DNA from: Arthrobacter gallicola
GTDB taxonomy: Bacteria > Actinomycetota > Actinomycetes > Actinomycetales > Micrococcaceae
Length of the DNA stretch: 64,000 nt
Reading direction: 5' to 3'
NCBI RefSeq assembly: GCF_014836775.1
Contig: NZ_JACSQD010000002.1
Coordinates: forward strand, 242,674 to 306,673
This document shows, one piece after another, positions 1 to 8,475 of this stretch; position 1 is the stretch's first letter, and every line of letters begins with the position of its first letter. The notes under the pieces were generated by a model. The model did not search any database. It saw nothing but the letters and a program-made list of their open reading frames with translations, and was not told the DNA's origin. Made by a program: the position numbers and the translations under genes.

Positions 1-9
1 AGCAGCATA

Positions 10-1119
10 ATGAGCCAACACCAAGCCGGCCGGGGAATCCTGGCCCTGGAGGTCGACGGCGAGGGGACTCACCCTGCCGCATGGCGGGTTTCCGGCCGGG
101 CACCCGGCGGGGTACTGGCGGCCGCCCGCACGCTGGAGGCGGTCCAGGCCGCCGAATCCGCGGGGTTTCACGCCGTCACCTTCGAGGACAGCCGGCTCCT
201 CCGGGAGCAGGGACCGGCCCGGCTCGACGCCGTGCAGCGGGCTGCCTTCGCGGCACCGCGGACCCGTTCCGTTGCCTTGGTTCCGGTGCTCGACGCCGTG
301 TACACCGAACCGTTTCATGTAGCCACGCAGCTTGCCAGCCTGGACCATATTTCCGCCGGACGGGCCGGCTGGATCGTCTCCGCAGCCGGAACAGCTGAAG
401 AAGGTGCCGCGGTGGGACGGGCACCGCTCACCGGGGATGCGCTGGCGCAGGAGGCGGCGGACGCGGTGGAAACCAGCCGCCTGCTGTGGGATTCCTGGGA
501 AGACGGCGCGGTCATCCGGGACGTTGCCGCCGGACGCTACCTGGACGCCGGGAAACTGCACTATGCCAACTTCCGCGGCCGGACCTTCTCGGTCAAGGGA
601 CCGGCCATCATCCCCCGGCCGCCGCAGGGACAGCTTCCGGTGTTCGCCCCGGCCGGGCTGCTGGCCCCGGGCACCGGTCAGGGCGCGGACGCAGCGCTGG
701 TGTCTGCTGCGGCCCCCGAGCTCCTGCTCAACAGCGTTGCCGCACACGCAGCTGCGGGGAGCGTCATCGCCGAGCTGGAGGTCGTGCTCGATTCCCGCGG
801 CCGGAGCGCCGCGGACCGGCTCGCCGAACTGGACGGCTGGGAACCGGGCTCAGACGCCGTTCCGCAGCGGGCCCGGCTGGCCGGTTCCGCCGCGGAGCTG
901 GCCGACTATCTGGCCCAGCTGCTCGGCACAGCCGCCGGGGTGCGGCTGTTCCCGGCGGTGCTGGACACGGATCTGGAGGAGCTGGGCCAGCTGGTGCTGC
1001 CCCGGCTGCGGGCCTGGGGACTCCTGGCGCAAACAGCACCAGAGCGCACCTTCCGGGATCTGCTGGGCCTGCCCCGGCCCGCCAACCGGTTCGCGGCCGC
1101 CGGCCGCGGGCACGCCTGA
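10..1119 (+). CDS. LLM-class flavin-dependent oxidoreductase
   Basis: This 369-aa protein belongs to the bacterial-luciferase-like monooxygenase superfamily: TIM-barrel enzymes that use reduced FMN and O2 to oxidise small molecules, often cutting C-S or C-N bonds. The family signature SAGRAGWIV follows a TQLASLDHI strand at about residues 105-125, and an insertion-type segment (LHYANFRGRTFSVKGP) is followed by PRPPQGQLPVF, typical of the NtaA/SnaA branch. The ATG is only nine bases into the window, so its promoter and partners further left are not visible. The next monooxygenase starts 18 bp downstream on the same strand, so the two are probably co-transcribed. The substrate cannot be deduced. 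Confidence 0.85.
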   Translation: MSQHQAGRGILALEVDGEGTHPAAWRVSGRAPGGVLAAARTLEAVQAAESAGFHAVTFEDSRLLREQGPARLDAVQRAAFAAPRTRSVALVPVLDAVYTEPFHVATQLASLDHISAGRAGWIVSAAGTAEEGAAVGRAPLTGDALAQEAADAVETSRLLWDSWEDGAVIRDVAAGRYLDAGKLHYANFRGRTFSVKGPAIIPRPPQGQLPVFAPAGLLAPGTGQGADAALVSAAAPELLLNSVAAHAAAGSVIAELEVVLDSRGRSAADRLAELDGWEPGSDAVPQRARLAGSAAELADYLAQLLGTAAGVRLFPAVLDTDLEELGQLVLPRLRAWGLLAQTAPERTFRDLLGLPRPANRFAAAGRGHA

Positions 1120-1137
1120 GACCAAAGGAGCATCAGC

Positions 1138-2541
1138 ATGACAAACACCACTCCTCCGGCATCCGGCCCGGCCGGCACCGGGCAGCTGCAGTTCGGCATT
1201 TTCTTCCAGGGCGTGAACTCCGGAACCATCTGGAAGCTGCCCGAATCCGGATCCCAGACCGACTTCCAGTCCTTCCGCCGCCTGGCGCAGACCGCCGAGC
1301 GGGGCCTCTTCGCCGCCTTTTTCCTCGGTGAGGGGCTGCGGCTGCGCGAGCACCTGGGCCGTCCGCACGAACTTGACGTGGCCGGACGCCCGGACGCGCA
1401 GACCATGCTGGCCGCTTTAGCCTCGGTCACCAGCCGCATTGGACTGGTGGCCACGCAGAACACCACGTACAACGACCCCGCGGATCTGGCGCACCGGCTG
1501 TCCTCCCTGGATCTGCTCTCCGGCGGTCGCGCCGCGTGGAACGTTGTGACTACGGACAACGCCTGGACCGGGGAGAACTTCCGCCGCGGTGGCTATCTGG
1601 ACCACGCGGACCGCTACGTCCATGCCGAGGCTTTTGTGCAGACGGCCAGGGCCATCTGGGACGCCTGGGAACCCGGCGCCGTCGCCCCGGGGCCGGGAGC
1701 CGAACGGTGGCTGGCGGACGGGGCGGTGCGCCGCGTACACCGCGAAGGGCAGCACTATTCGGTGAACTACGCTCCCCGGCTGCCGCGCAGCCCGCAGCAT
1801 CACCCGGTGCTGTTCCAGGCCGGCGACTCCCCTGCCGGACGGGATTTCGCTGCGCGGCAGGCGGACGTGATCTTCTCCGCGCATCCGCAGTTCGACGCAG
1901 CCGTGGCGTTCCGCGCCGATATTACCGAGCGCACCCTCCGCGCGGGCCGGCCCGCGGACGCGGTGAAGATCATGCCCGCCAGCGAATTCATCCTGGCCCC
2001 CACGGACGCGGAGGCAGCGGAAAAGAAGGCGTGGGTCCGCGAACTCCAGATCGGCCCGCAGCAGGCTCTCGCCTATCTGGAACAGTTTTGGGGCCGGCGG
2101 CTGGACGGTTGGGATCCGGACGGTCCGCTGCCTGACATCGCTCCCGCGGTCGAGGAAACCTCGGAAACCCGCGGCAGCGGATTCCACGGGGCCAAGGCGG
2201 CGCAGCTTACCGCGCAGTGGCGGCAGGAGGCGGCCGAGAAGGGGCAGAGCATCCTGGCCTTCGTCCGGGCCAAGGCCGGGCGGGCGGACGCCTCCTTCGT
2301 TGGCTCCTACTCCGAGGTCGCCGACAGGCTCGCCGGATACGCCCGTGCCGGCGCGGTGGATGGGTTCAATATTTCCCCTTGGCTTATCCCCTCCGGCCTG
2401 GACGACGTCGTCAACCACCTGGTCCCCGAACTTCAGGAGCGGGGCGTCTATCCCACGCAGTACCGGGGCACTACGCTGCGCGAAAACCTGGGCCTCGCGG
2501 TCCCGGAGCGCACGGCAGCCGGGGAACCTGCCGTCCGCTGA
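1138..2541 (+). CDS. NtaA/SnaA/DszA-family FMN-dependent monooxygenase
   Basis: This 467-aa protein looks like the large oxygenase component of a two-component flavin system (nitrilotriacetate, dibenzothiophene-sulfone and methyl-sulfide monooxygenases are family examples). Visible hallmarks are the start FGIFFQGVNSGTIWK, a YNDPADLAHRLSSLD strand, LSGGRAAWNVVTTDN and PRSPQHHPVLFQAGDSPAG, all in family order; the length is normal (about 440-470 aa). An AAGGAG site lies ahead of the ATG. It follows another LLM oxygenase and precedes a solute-binding lipoprotein, suggesting uptake plus oxidative cleavage of one nutrient. The flavin reductase it needs may be the gene at 5603. The substrate is unknown. 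Confidence 0.88.
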   Translation: MTNTTPPASGPAGTGQLQFGIFFQGVNSGTIWKLPESGSQTDFQSFRRLAQTAERGLFAAFFLGEGLRLREHLGRPHELDVAGRPDAQTMLAALASVTSRIGLVATQNTTYNDPADLAHRLSSLDLLSGGRAAWNVVTTDNAWTGENFRRGGYLDHADRYVHAEAFVQTARAIWDAWEPGAVAPGPGAERWLADGAVRRVHREGQHYSVNYAPRLPRSPQHHPVLFQAGDSPAGRDFAARQADVIFSAHPQFDAAVAFRADITERTLRAGRPADAVKIMPASEFILAPTDAEAAEKKAWVRELQIGPQQALAYLEQFWGRRLDGWDPDGPLPDIAPAVEETSETRGSGFHGAKAAQLTAQWRQEAAEKGQSILAFVRAKAGRADASFVGSYSEVADRLAGYARAGAVDGFNISPWLIPSGLDDVVNHLVPELQERGVYPTQYRGTTLRENLGLAVPERTAAGEPAVR

Positions 2542-2587
2542 CCCGCTCCACCGCCATTCAACCCATCACACACTGGAAGGCCCCACC

Positions 2588-3592
2588 ATGCACACCAGTT
2601 CCATTCCGCCCTCCCGCCGCCCGCGGCGCACCGCACTGTTGGGCGCAGCCCTGCTCGGCCCGGCACTGCTGGGCCTGGCCGGCTGTGCCGACCCCGGCAC
2701 GGCGGCGGCCGGGCAGGCAGACGGCGCCTCGCCGTCCGCGGCTGCTGCGTCCGGATTCAACCTCACACCGGAACAGAACAGGTTCACTTCCGATGTCTCC
2801 GGCGAAGCGCAGGCCCTGCTGCCCGACGAAATCAGCGCTGACGGCAAGCTCACCGTGGCGGTGAACCCGTTCGCTGCTCCGCTGGCGGTGTACGCCTCCG
2901 ACAACACGACTCCGATCGGCAACGAGGTGGACATCGCCTATGCCCTCGCCGATTCACTCGGCCTGGAGGCGGACGTGGTGCCGGTGGCCTGGGCCGACTG
3001 GCCGCTGGGCGTGGAATCCGGCAAGTACGAGGCGGTGATCAGCAACGTCACCGTCACCGAGGAGCGCAAACAGAAATTCGACTTTGCCAGCTACCGCAAT
3101 GACCTGCTCGGCTTCTACGCCAAGGCTGATTCCGCGGTCAGCGAGATCACGGAGGCCGGCGACGTCGCCGGGCTGCGGGTCATTGTCGGCTCCGGGACCA
3201 ACCAGGAGAAAATCCTGCTGGAATGGGACGCGCAGAACCAAGAGAACGGGCTGCAGCCGGTTGAGTTCCAGTACTACGACGACGATTCGGCGTCTTCACT
3301 GGCCTTGCAGTCCGGACGGGCGGATGTGACCTTCGGCCCCAACGCCACCGGCGCGTATAAGGCAAAGACCGACGGCGAGACCAAGCTGGTGGGCACGGTG
3401 GAAGGTGGCTGGCCGGCGAAGGCCAACATTGCGGTGACCACGCGGAAGGGCAACGGCTTCGCCGTGGCGGCCCAGGCCGGGCTGAACCATCTGATCGATA
3501 ACGGCACGTATGCCAGGATCCTGGACCGCTGGGGACTGGCTGCCGAAGCGATTGAGGAGTCTGAACTGAACCCGCCCGGGCTGGGGTCCTAA
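2588..3592 (+). CDS. ABC transporter substrate-binding lipoprotein (amino-acid type)
   Basis: A 334-aa extracytoplasmic solute-binding protein of the polar amino-acid/glutamine-binding (SBP family 3) type. The ATG at 2588, preceded by GGAAGG, gives a good lipoprotein signal: basic residues, a hydrophobic core and a lipobox LAGC with Cys33. The frame is open further left to 2300, but that part overlaps the previous gene and is not needed. Inside the domain, KLTVAVNPFAAPLAVY, GNEVDIAYALADSLGL, VISNVTVTEERKQKFDFA and GSGTNQEKILLEWDAQN are classic family-3 strands. No permease or ATPase gene adjoins it, so it is either an orphan or works with components left of the window. It sits 46 bp after the monooxygenase and probably belongs to that operon. 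Confidence 0.85.
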   Translation: MHTSSIPPSRRPRRTALLGAALLGPALLGLAGCADPGTAAAGQADGASPSAAAASGFNLTPEQNRFTSDVSGEAQALLPDEISADGKLTVAVNPFAAPLAVYASDNTTPIGNEVDIAYALADSLGLEADVVPVAWADWPLGVESGKYEAVISNVTVTEERKQKFDFASYRNDLLGFYAKADSAVSEITEAGDVAGLRVIVGSGTNQEKILLEWDAQNQENGLQPVEFQYYDDDSASSLALQSGRADVTFGPNATGAYKAKTDGETKLVGTVEGGWPAKANIAVTTRKGNGFAVAAQAGLNHLIDNGTYARILDRWGLAAEAIEESELNPPGLGS

Positions 3593-3599
3593 GCGGGGT

Positions 3600-4868
3600 T
3601 CAGGACGGCTTGCGGACCGGTGCGGGATCCGGTTCCGCGGCGCTGCCGGCGGACCTCCGCTGCGGCGTCCTGAACCTGACCTTGTCCGCCGCACGGTCCT
3701 TCACGGCAGGAAGGACAGCGAGGAACCCCGCAAGGCCGGCGGCGGTGAACGCCGCCGCCGGCTCGACCGGGTTGAGCAGGAACCCCAGGACCACCGCACT
3801 GACCGACTGGCCAACGGCAAGCGCGACAAACGCTGCCACGGTAGCGGTGGAGGCACGCTCCGGCATCAGGCGTACGGCCCAGAGAATCAGGACACCGCTC
3901 ATGGCCGTGTAGGCCGCACCAAACACCGCTGCGGCGGCGTAGGCGGCCGGCAGTACGCCGGGAAACAGGCCCAGCGCGATGGTTGCGGCGGCCATCGACG
4001 CGGAGGTCAGCGCCCACGCCGCCGCGAGGCTCAGTGCCTGCACAATCCTTCCGGCGAACGCGCCCAGCACCCCGAAGGCTCCCAACACCATCCAGGCACC
4101 GATGGAGTATGCGTCCCCTCCGTAATCCGGCGCCGCAGCCGTCACCGTGCGGCCAAAGGTCCAGACGGCGGCACTGGACGCTCCGGCGAGCGCTGCAGCC
4201 GTCAGCGGCCAGGCCAGGGTCCGGGCCAGGGAAATGCTGTTCCCGCCGCGAGCTTCCGCAGGCGGGCCACCATCCGCACCGGCCCGGCCGGAAGAAGCAG
4301 TGGGTCGGGCAGAATCCGCACGGGTAGAATCCGCACGGGCAGAATCCGCACGGAGCACGGCGGCTGCGGTGAGGGCGGCCAGCACAGCGATCACGGCCCA
4401 GCCCGCGCGCCACTGGGCCGCGGTGAGCAGCATCAGGATCCCCGCGCCAACAATTCCCGCGCCGGTTCCGGCGTTGACGATTGTCTGCGCGCGTTCCTGG
4501 CGCCCCGGGCTGATGTTGCGGCCGATCAGGGTGACCAGACCCGGCGAGGCAAAACCGGCGCCGGCTCCGGCGAGGACCAGTCCCGCCGCCAGGACACCCG
4601 GGCCGGGCGCCGCCGCCACTGCTGCTGAGCCCAGCGCCGCCGTCGCGCCAGCCAAGCCAATCACCAGGCGGGGACGCGCGCCCAGGCCGGCGGCCAGCAC
4701 CGCAGCAACACAATAGGATGCGAAGCTGCCCGCCTGGATAGTCCCTGAAACGGCCGAACCCAGGTCGAAGGTTTCGGTGAACCGTGGGAGGAACAGCCCG
4801 TAGCCGAACCGGGCCAAACCGTAGACGGCTGCGATCAGGGCCATCCCGCTGATAACCAGGTTTCGCAA
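3600..4868 (-). CDS. MFS transporter
   Basis: A 422-aa multi-pass membrane protein with about 12 hydrophobic segments, resembling YbfB/CynX-like major facilitator members (ISGMALIAAVYGLARFGYGL near the start, then the LGARPRLVIGLAG loop). I place the start at TTG 4868 because GGGAGG lies seven bases ahead; the frame continues to another TTG at 4883 without a ribosome site. The central cytoplasmic loop carries an in-frame 15-bp minisatellite (4311-4353) encoding repeated ADSAR/ADSTR. The gene is divergent from a TetR regulator 88 bp away with a TetR-like palindrome between them, so it is probably the regulator's main target. The exported or imported compound is unknown. Confidence 0.85.
   Translation of the reverse strand: MRNLVISGMALIAAVYGLARFGYGLFLPRFTETFDLGSAVSGTIQAGSFASYCVAAVLAAGLGARPRLVIGLAGATAALGSAAVAAAPGPGVLAAGLVLAGAGAGFASPGLVTLIGRNISPGRQERAQTIVNAGTGAGIVGAGILMLLTAAQWRAGWAVIAVLAALTAAAVLRADSARADSTRADSARPTASSGRAGADGGPPAEARGGNSISLARTLAWPLTAAALAGASSAAVWTFGRTVTAAAPDYGGDAYSIGAWMVLGAFGVLGAFAGRIVQALSLAAAWALTSASMAAATIALGLFPGVLPAAYAAAAVFGAAYTAMSGVLILWAVRLMPERASTATVAAFVALAVGQSVSAVVLGFLLNPVEPAAAFTAAGLAGFLAVLPAVKDRAADKVRFRTPQRRSAGSAAEPDPAPVRKPS
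4311..4353. repeat. 15-bp in-frame tandem repeat in MFS gene
   Basis: Copies of AGAATCCGCACGGGY begin at 4311, 4326 and 4341 (about 2.9 copies). Read on the minus strand they encode five-residue ADS[A/T]R units in the predicted central cytoplasmic loop of the transporter, where length change would be tolerated. Confidence 0.85.
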
Positions 4869-4896
4869 GACCTGACCTCCCAAACATCGAAAACAG

Positions 4897-4906
4897 AACG
4901 CTCGTT
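4897..4906. promoter_or_regulatory. Candidate TetR operator
   Basis: The perfect inverted repeat AACGCTCGTT has the AACG-nn-CGTT form frequent among TetR-family operators. A second pair of arms, CAGAACG (4894-4900) and CGTTCTG (4925-4931), spans the rest of the 88-bp space between the divergent MFS and TetR genes. The placement fits repression of both promoters by the adjacent TetR protein. Binding is inferred. Confidence 0.5.
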
Positions 4907-4956
4907 ACAGTACAGGAGAACTACCGTTCTGAAACAGGGGTGGCTAGGGTTGGAGG

Positions 4957-5538
4957 ATGACAACCGTCCAGCGACCACCGGCGCGCACCCGGCTGCTCCA
5001 GGCAGCCGACCGGGTGCTGTTCACCAACGGCATCCGGGCCACGCCCGTCGATGACCTGCTGCGGCAGGCAGAAGTCTCCACCGCCACCCTGTACGCACAG
5101 TTCGGCAGCAAGGACGGCCTGCTCGCCGAGGCGCTGCGGCTGCGGCTCGCCGACTGGCGGTCCATCTGGGACGAATGCATCATCTCCGCAGGTGACGATC
5201 AGGCGCGGCTGCTCGCCGTTTTTGATGCCCTCGAGGCCTACCGCGGGCAACGGCTCCCCCCTGCGCGCTGGTGCGCCTTCCTGGCCACGGCCACGGAACT
5301 GCCCAATGCCCAGGGCGAGATCGGCGACGTCGTAGCCGCGGATACCGCGCTGCTCAACGACCGTCTCCGGCATTTGGCCAGCCCGCTGGCCGGCGCGCGG
5401 GCGGCAGAGCTGGCTGACGACGTCGTCCTGGCTTACAACGGAACGCTCGCGGCGTTCCTGCGCGGACACCCGGCAGACCCCATCGAGGCAGGGCGCCGTT
5501 TGGCCCGTGCAGCGGTAGGGGCATACCGAACGGCTTAG
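4957..5538 (+). CDS. TetR-family transcriptional regulator
   Basis: A 193-aa one-domain repressor with the usual TetR layout. The N-terminal helix-turn-helix is plain at about residues 10-60: LLQAADRVLFTNGIRATPVDDLLRQ, then STATLYAQFGSKDGLL, the family recognition-helix signature. The C-terminal ligand pocket is not assignable to a subgroup. It is divergent from the MFS transporter with a palindrome between them, so drug or metabolite efflux control is the likely job. The flavin reductase gene follows 64 bp downstream on the same strand with its own ribosome site and may be read through from this promoter. Confidence 0.9.
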   Translation: MTTVQRPPARTRLLQAADRVLFTNGIRATPVDDLLRQAEVSTATLYAQFGSKDGLLAEALRLRLADWRSIWDECIISAGDDQARLLAVFDALEAYRGQRLPPARWCAFLATATELPNAQGEIGDVVAADTALLNDRLRHLASPLAGARAAELADDVVLAYNGTLAAFLRGHPADPIEAGRRLARAAVGAYRTA

Positions 5539-5602
5539 CTTCACGGCCCCGGGGGTGGACAATGAGGTGCCGGGATCCTGAACCGCATCCGGGAGGTGTC
5601 CC

Positions 5603-6172
5603 ATGCAGATCCCCAGCCGAATCGCCGTCGTTGTGGGCAGCACGCGGCCTGCCCGGATCTGCCCCGTGGTGGCCGCCTGGGCGCAGGCCGAACTGCAGGC
5701 AGGCAGCCCGCTTCACTACGAGCTGCTGGACCTGGCGGAGGTGGACCTGCCGCTGCTCGATGAACCACTCAAAGCCGCACTGCAGGACTACCGGCACGAG
5801 CACACCCGCGCCTGGAGCCGGCTGGTCCTGTCCTTCGACGGATTCCTCTTTGTGTTCCCGCAGTACAACTGGGGTTACCCGGCCGTGCTGAAGAACGCCC
5901 TGGACTACTTATATGTGGAGTGGCGGGACAAGCCGGCGAGCGTCTTCACCTACGGGACCCGCGGCGGACACAAGGGCGCCCAGCAGCTGCTCACTGTCCT
6001 GAACGGCCTGCACATGGCCGTGCTTGAAAACCATGTGGAGGCCGTGATCACCGACGACGACGTGGACCCGGACTGGCAGCTGACCGATCCGGCAGCCACC
6101 CTGCGCCCTGCGCTGCCGCAGCTGCGCAGGGTCGATGAGGATTTCCTGGGGATCCTGACCGACCGGCAGTGA
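5603..6172 (+). CDS. NADPH-dependent FMN reductase family protein
   Basis: A 189-aa flavodoxin-fold protein. The N-terminus IAVVVGSTRPARICPVVA contains the FMN-phosphate-binding GSTR loop (about residues 10-14). FVFPQYNWGYPAVLKNALDYLYVEW is the highly conserved second flavin contact of NADPH-dependent FMN/azo/quinone reductases, followed by TYGTRGGHKGAQQL. The length matches the family (about 180-190 aa). GGGAGG lies ahead of the ATG. It may supply FMNH2 to the two monooxygenases at the left of the window, although it sits beyond the TetR gene. Alternatively it is a stand-alone quinone or chromate reductase. Confidence 0.88.
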   Translation: MQIPSRIAVVVGSTRPARICPVVAAWAQAELQAGSPLHYELLDLAEVDLPLLDEPLKAALQDYRHEHTRAWSRLVLSFDGFLFVFPQYNWGYPAVLKNALDYLYVEWRDKPASVFTYGTRGGHKGAQQLLTVLNGLHMAVLENHVEAVITDDDVDPDWQLTDPAATLRPALPQLRRVDEDFLGILTDRQ

Positions 6173-6210
6173 GAACTGTCCATGGAAGGAGCCGCCCAGT
6201 GACCTGCCGC

Positions 6211-6960
6211 CTACAATCTCCAGGGGCGGCCAAACAGGGCGGAAACGCCCGGGGAGAACAGGACCGATTCCGGTGCGCCATTCACCGGGAACCCAGCTGA
6301 AGCCAGCAGCTGAGTGTCCCATTCCTGGAGCTCAGCCTTGTACAACGGCCACCGCCGATGCGTGTTCGGCACAAAAAACGTCCGCCCGAACAGACTCGCG
6401 TGTGCCCCAAAGCGGGCAGTGACTTCCAAAGACAGGTCGTCGGTTGCCTCCGCCCCGTAATCCGGATGCACGCTGAACCTGGAATCCAGCGTGCTCCCCC
6501 AGCGCCTCACCTGATAGCCATAGCTGCCTGTGGCCCCGGACGCACGCGTTGGCACGCACCTGGACCAGATATACGGAACCCTCAGTGCCCGCGCTCCCAG
6601 GACGGTGGGCAGGCGGGCTGCATCAAGGGAGACGAATAAAACCCCGCGGGTCCCGTCCCTGCCCCGCGTGTAAAGCCGGACGTTGATTTCCGTGAAGGAA
6701 CCAAGCCAGGGCAGCGGAATCCTGCCGGCCAGCCGGGTTCGGTGAAGCCGGAATCCGATCAATCCAACCCACGTGGAACCGAAAAAGACGTCCGGCTCCA
6801 CACCGTCCGGCAAATAAGGCTCAGCCCAGGCCGGCGGTATTGGCCAATGCAGGAAAACGGCATCAGACCATCGCTGGGACACCAGCGTCGGACCAGGCAG
6901 CACCTCGGGCCCTTCCGGCCAGGGGTCCCCCGAAGGACGAAATCCGGCTTGATGCCGCAC
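6211..6960 (-). CDS. DUF2071 (YqjF-type) protein
   Basis: A 249-aa protein of the DUF2071/YqjF family. The typical N-terminal block LVSQRWSDAVFLHWPIPP is followed by LPDGVEPDVFFGSTWVGLIG, then FTEINVRLYTR and SLDAARLPTVLGARALRVPY, all hallmark segments in the expected order. I start it at GTG 6960 because AAGGGG lies about 11 bases ahead. The frame stays open to 7287, but that stretch reads through a foreign gene fragment and shows no family sequence. A 44-codon reading frame with a better ribosome site ends two bases before this GTG (see 6963-7097). Molecular function is unknown for the family. Confidence 0.8.
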   Translation of the reverse strand: MRHQAGFRPSGDPWPEGPEVLPGPTLVSQRWSDAVFLHWPIPPAWAEPYLPDGVEPDVFFGSTWVGLIGFRLHRTRLAGRIPLPWLGSFTEINVRLYTRGRDGTRGVLFVSLDAARLPTVLGARALRVPYIWSRCVPTRASGATGSYGYQVRRWGSTLDSRFSVHPDYGAEATDDLSLEVTARFGAHASLFGRTFFVPNTHRRWPLYKAELQEWDTQLLASAGFPVNGAPESVLFSPGVSALFGRPWRL

Positions 6961-6962
6961 AA

Positions 6963-7097
6963 CTACGCCGGCCCCTTGTTCCACGAAACCAGGGGGATTC
7001 CGCTGCGCGGGAAGGCGGCGAGCTGGGCCAGGCGGTTGGGGTCGCCCCTGTCCGAACGGGACCGCTGGGGCGTGGCGGCGGACAATTTGATGGGCAT
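6963..7097 (-). CDS. Short upstream ORF, 44 aa
   Basis: Reading leftward from ATG 7097, this small frame has the best ribosome-binding site in the neighbourhood (AAGGAG, four bases ahead). It ends with TAG two bases before the GTG of the DUF2071 gene, so translation is likely to be coupled. The peptide contains LAQLAAFPRSGIPLVSWNKG and has no cysteine, signal or membrane segment. It may be a real small protein, a leader peptide, or the detached N-terminus of the downstream protein after a one-base frameshift. I do not recognise it. Confidence 0.5.
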   Translation of the reverse strand: MPIKLSAATPQRSRSDRGDPNRLAQLAAFPRSGIPLVSWNKGPA

Positions 7098-7158
7098 CGG
7101 TCTCCTTGGGGTGGGGGACGCAGACCGTCCAGCAACGGCCGGAAATCATCAGTTTACT

Positions 7159-7309
7159 GACCGCGCCACCCGGGAAGCCATGGCCAGGGACGCGGCGGCG
7201 GAAATCATGGCCGTTGCAGCACCCGGGGCCAGTATCGGCATCTCCTGGTCCCGCACCCTGGACCTGGCTGCCGGCCATGTCACCCACCTGCCCGCCTGCG
7301 GCATAGTCC
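7159..7309 (+). pseudogene. Duplicated internal fragment of the SorC-family regulator gene
   Basis: These 151 bases match 9528-9678 at 149 positions in the same orientation; the differences are G/A at 7192 and G/A at 7301. They encode DRATREAMAR through VTHLPAC, the start of the sugar-phosphate-binding domain of the regulator at 9264. Here they lack the DNA-binding domain, start codon and the rest of the gene, so the piece cannot be functional. It ends only two bases before the stop codon of the ChaA-like antiporter and lies just upstream of the short ORF/DUF2071 pair, marking a rearrangement breakpoint. Confidence 0.9.
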
Positions 7310-7311
7310 GG

Positions 7312-8475
7312 CTAGGCGAACACCACCAGGGCGTAGACGACGAACACCGCCAGGTGCGCGGCCCCGTGCATGGCCGTGGTCCTCTTCGCCGCGAAGGTGG
7401 TGATGGACAGCAGCAGGCTCACGCCCAGCAGCAGCAGGTTGGCGGGTGATTCGCCCAGCACAACGGTCTGGCCGGTCAGGGCGCCGATGATCAGGACCGC
7501 CGGAATCGTCAGGCCGACCGTTGAGACGAGGGCCCCGTGGCACAGGTTGCTGACCCGCTGGACCTCGCCTTTCAGCGCGGCCCGGATGGACGTGATCGAT
7601 TCGGGCAGGAACACAATCATCGCGATCAGGATTCCGGCCAGCGCTGCCGGCGCGCCAACCCGTCCCAACCCATCGTCCAGCAGTGCGGCCATGTCGTGCG
7701 AAAGCAGCACGATGGGCAGGACAGTCACCAGGAGCACGGCAACGCGCAGCACCAGCTCGGTCCGGTGTCCGGCGATGATCTGGCCCACTCCCGGGCGGGT
7801 GCTGCCGTCCGGGGATGTCCTCTCGCCGGCCGCCCCGCCCTGCTCCGGCGCGGTGCTGACTTCCCGGAAGTCGTCTGCCTGCCGGCCCATTTGCCGGACC
7901 AGGAAGAAAACGTAGAGGGCCAGGGTCAGGATGATGATCGGAACCGCCTGCCCGGGGGTGTAGGACCCGCCGATGCCGATGAGCGCCGGCAGGGCCAGGG
8001 CCAGCGAGGACAGAACGACCAGCAGGGAAAGGTAGGCCGAGGTGCCGGTGCGGTTGTGCCGCATACCGCCATGCCTGAGCCCTCCCACAAGCAGGGACAG
8101 TCCGATGACGGCGTTGAGGATGATCATGGACACGGCCATCACCGAGTCGCGGGCAATGGTGGCGTGCTCGCCCGGCCCCAGCATCACGGCCGCGATCAGG
8201 ATGACCTCGATCATCACGATCGACAGCGTCAGGATCAGCGAACCGTAGGGGTCGCCGAGGCGGCGGGCCAGGTGCTCGGCCTCGTGGACGACGCCGAAGG
8301 CGCAGACCAGGATGACGCCGACAATGATGATGAGGGCGATGATGAGCACCGGGACCGCAACCGGCGGTTCGAGTATGGGTCCGGCGATCATCAGGCCAAG
8401 GAACGTGCCCCAGCCAAGCACAATGCGCAGGATGGCGGCGGGGGTGATGATGGAGCGGGGATGAGCGTGGCTCAC
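7312..8475 (-). CDS. chaA: ChaA-type calcium/sodium:proton antiporter (CaCA superfamily)
   Basis: A 387-aa integral membrane protein with about 11 hydrophobic segments and the two-fold repeat of cation/Ca2+ exchangers. The first alpha repeat shows HEAEHLARRLGDPYGSLILT followed by SIVMIEVILI; the second shows VFLPESITSIRAALKGEVQR, the charge-bearing helix conserved in ChaA. The central hydrophilic loop is short and acidic. The start is GTG 8475. It would export Ca2+, Na+ or K+ in exchange for protons during alkaline or salt stress. It is divergent from the VOC gene. Its stop codon lies two bases from the edge of the duplicated regulator fragment. Confidence 0.85.
   Translation of the reverse strand: MSHAHPRSIITPAAILRIVLGWGTFLGLMIAGPILEPPVAVPVLIIALIIIVGVILVCAFGVVHEAEHLARRLGDPYGSLILTLSIVMIEVILIAAVMLGPGEHATIARDSVMAVSMIILNAVIGLSLLVGGLRHGGMRHNRTGTSAYLSLLVVLSSLALALPALIGIGGSYTPGQAVPIIILTLALYVFFLVRQMGRQADDFREVSTAPEQGGAAGERTSPDGSTRPGVGQIIAGHRTELVLRVAVLLVTVLPIVLLSHDMAALLDDGLGRVGAPAALAGILIAMIVFLPESITSIRAALKGEVQRVSNLCHGALVSTVGLTIPAVLIIGALTGQTVVLGESPANLLLLGVSLLLSITTFAAKRTTAMHGAAHLAVFVVYALVVFA

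Noticed and set aside
6961-7287. N-terminal extension of DUF2071
   Set aside because: The extension is translated from the antisense of the duplicated regulator fragment and an intergenic stretch; it lacks family residues.
6742-7449. Plus-strand 235-codon open frame
   Set aside because: It is antisense to DUF2071 and chaA ends and only includes the regulator fragment; there is no start site of its own.
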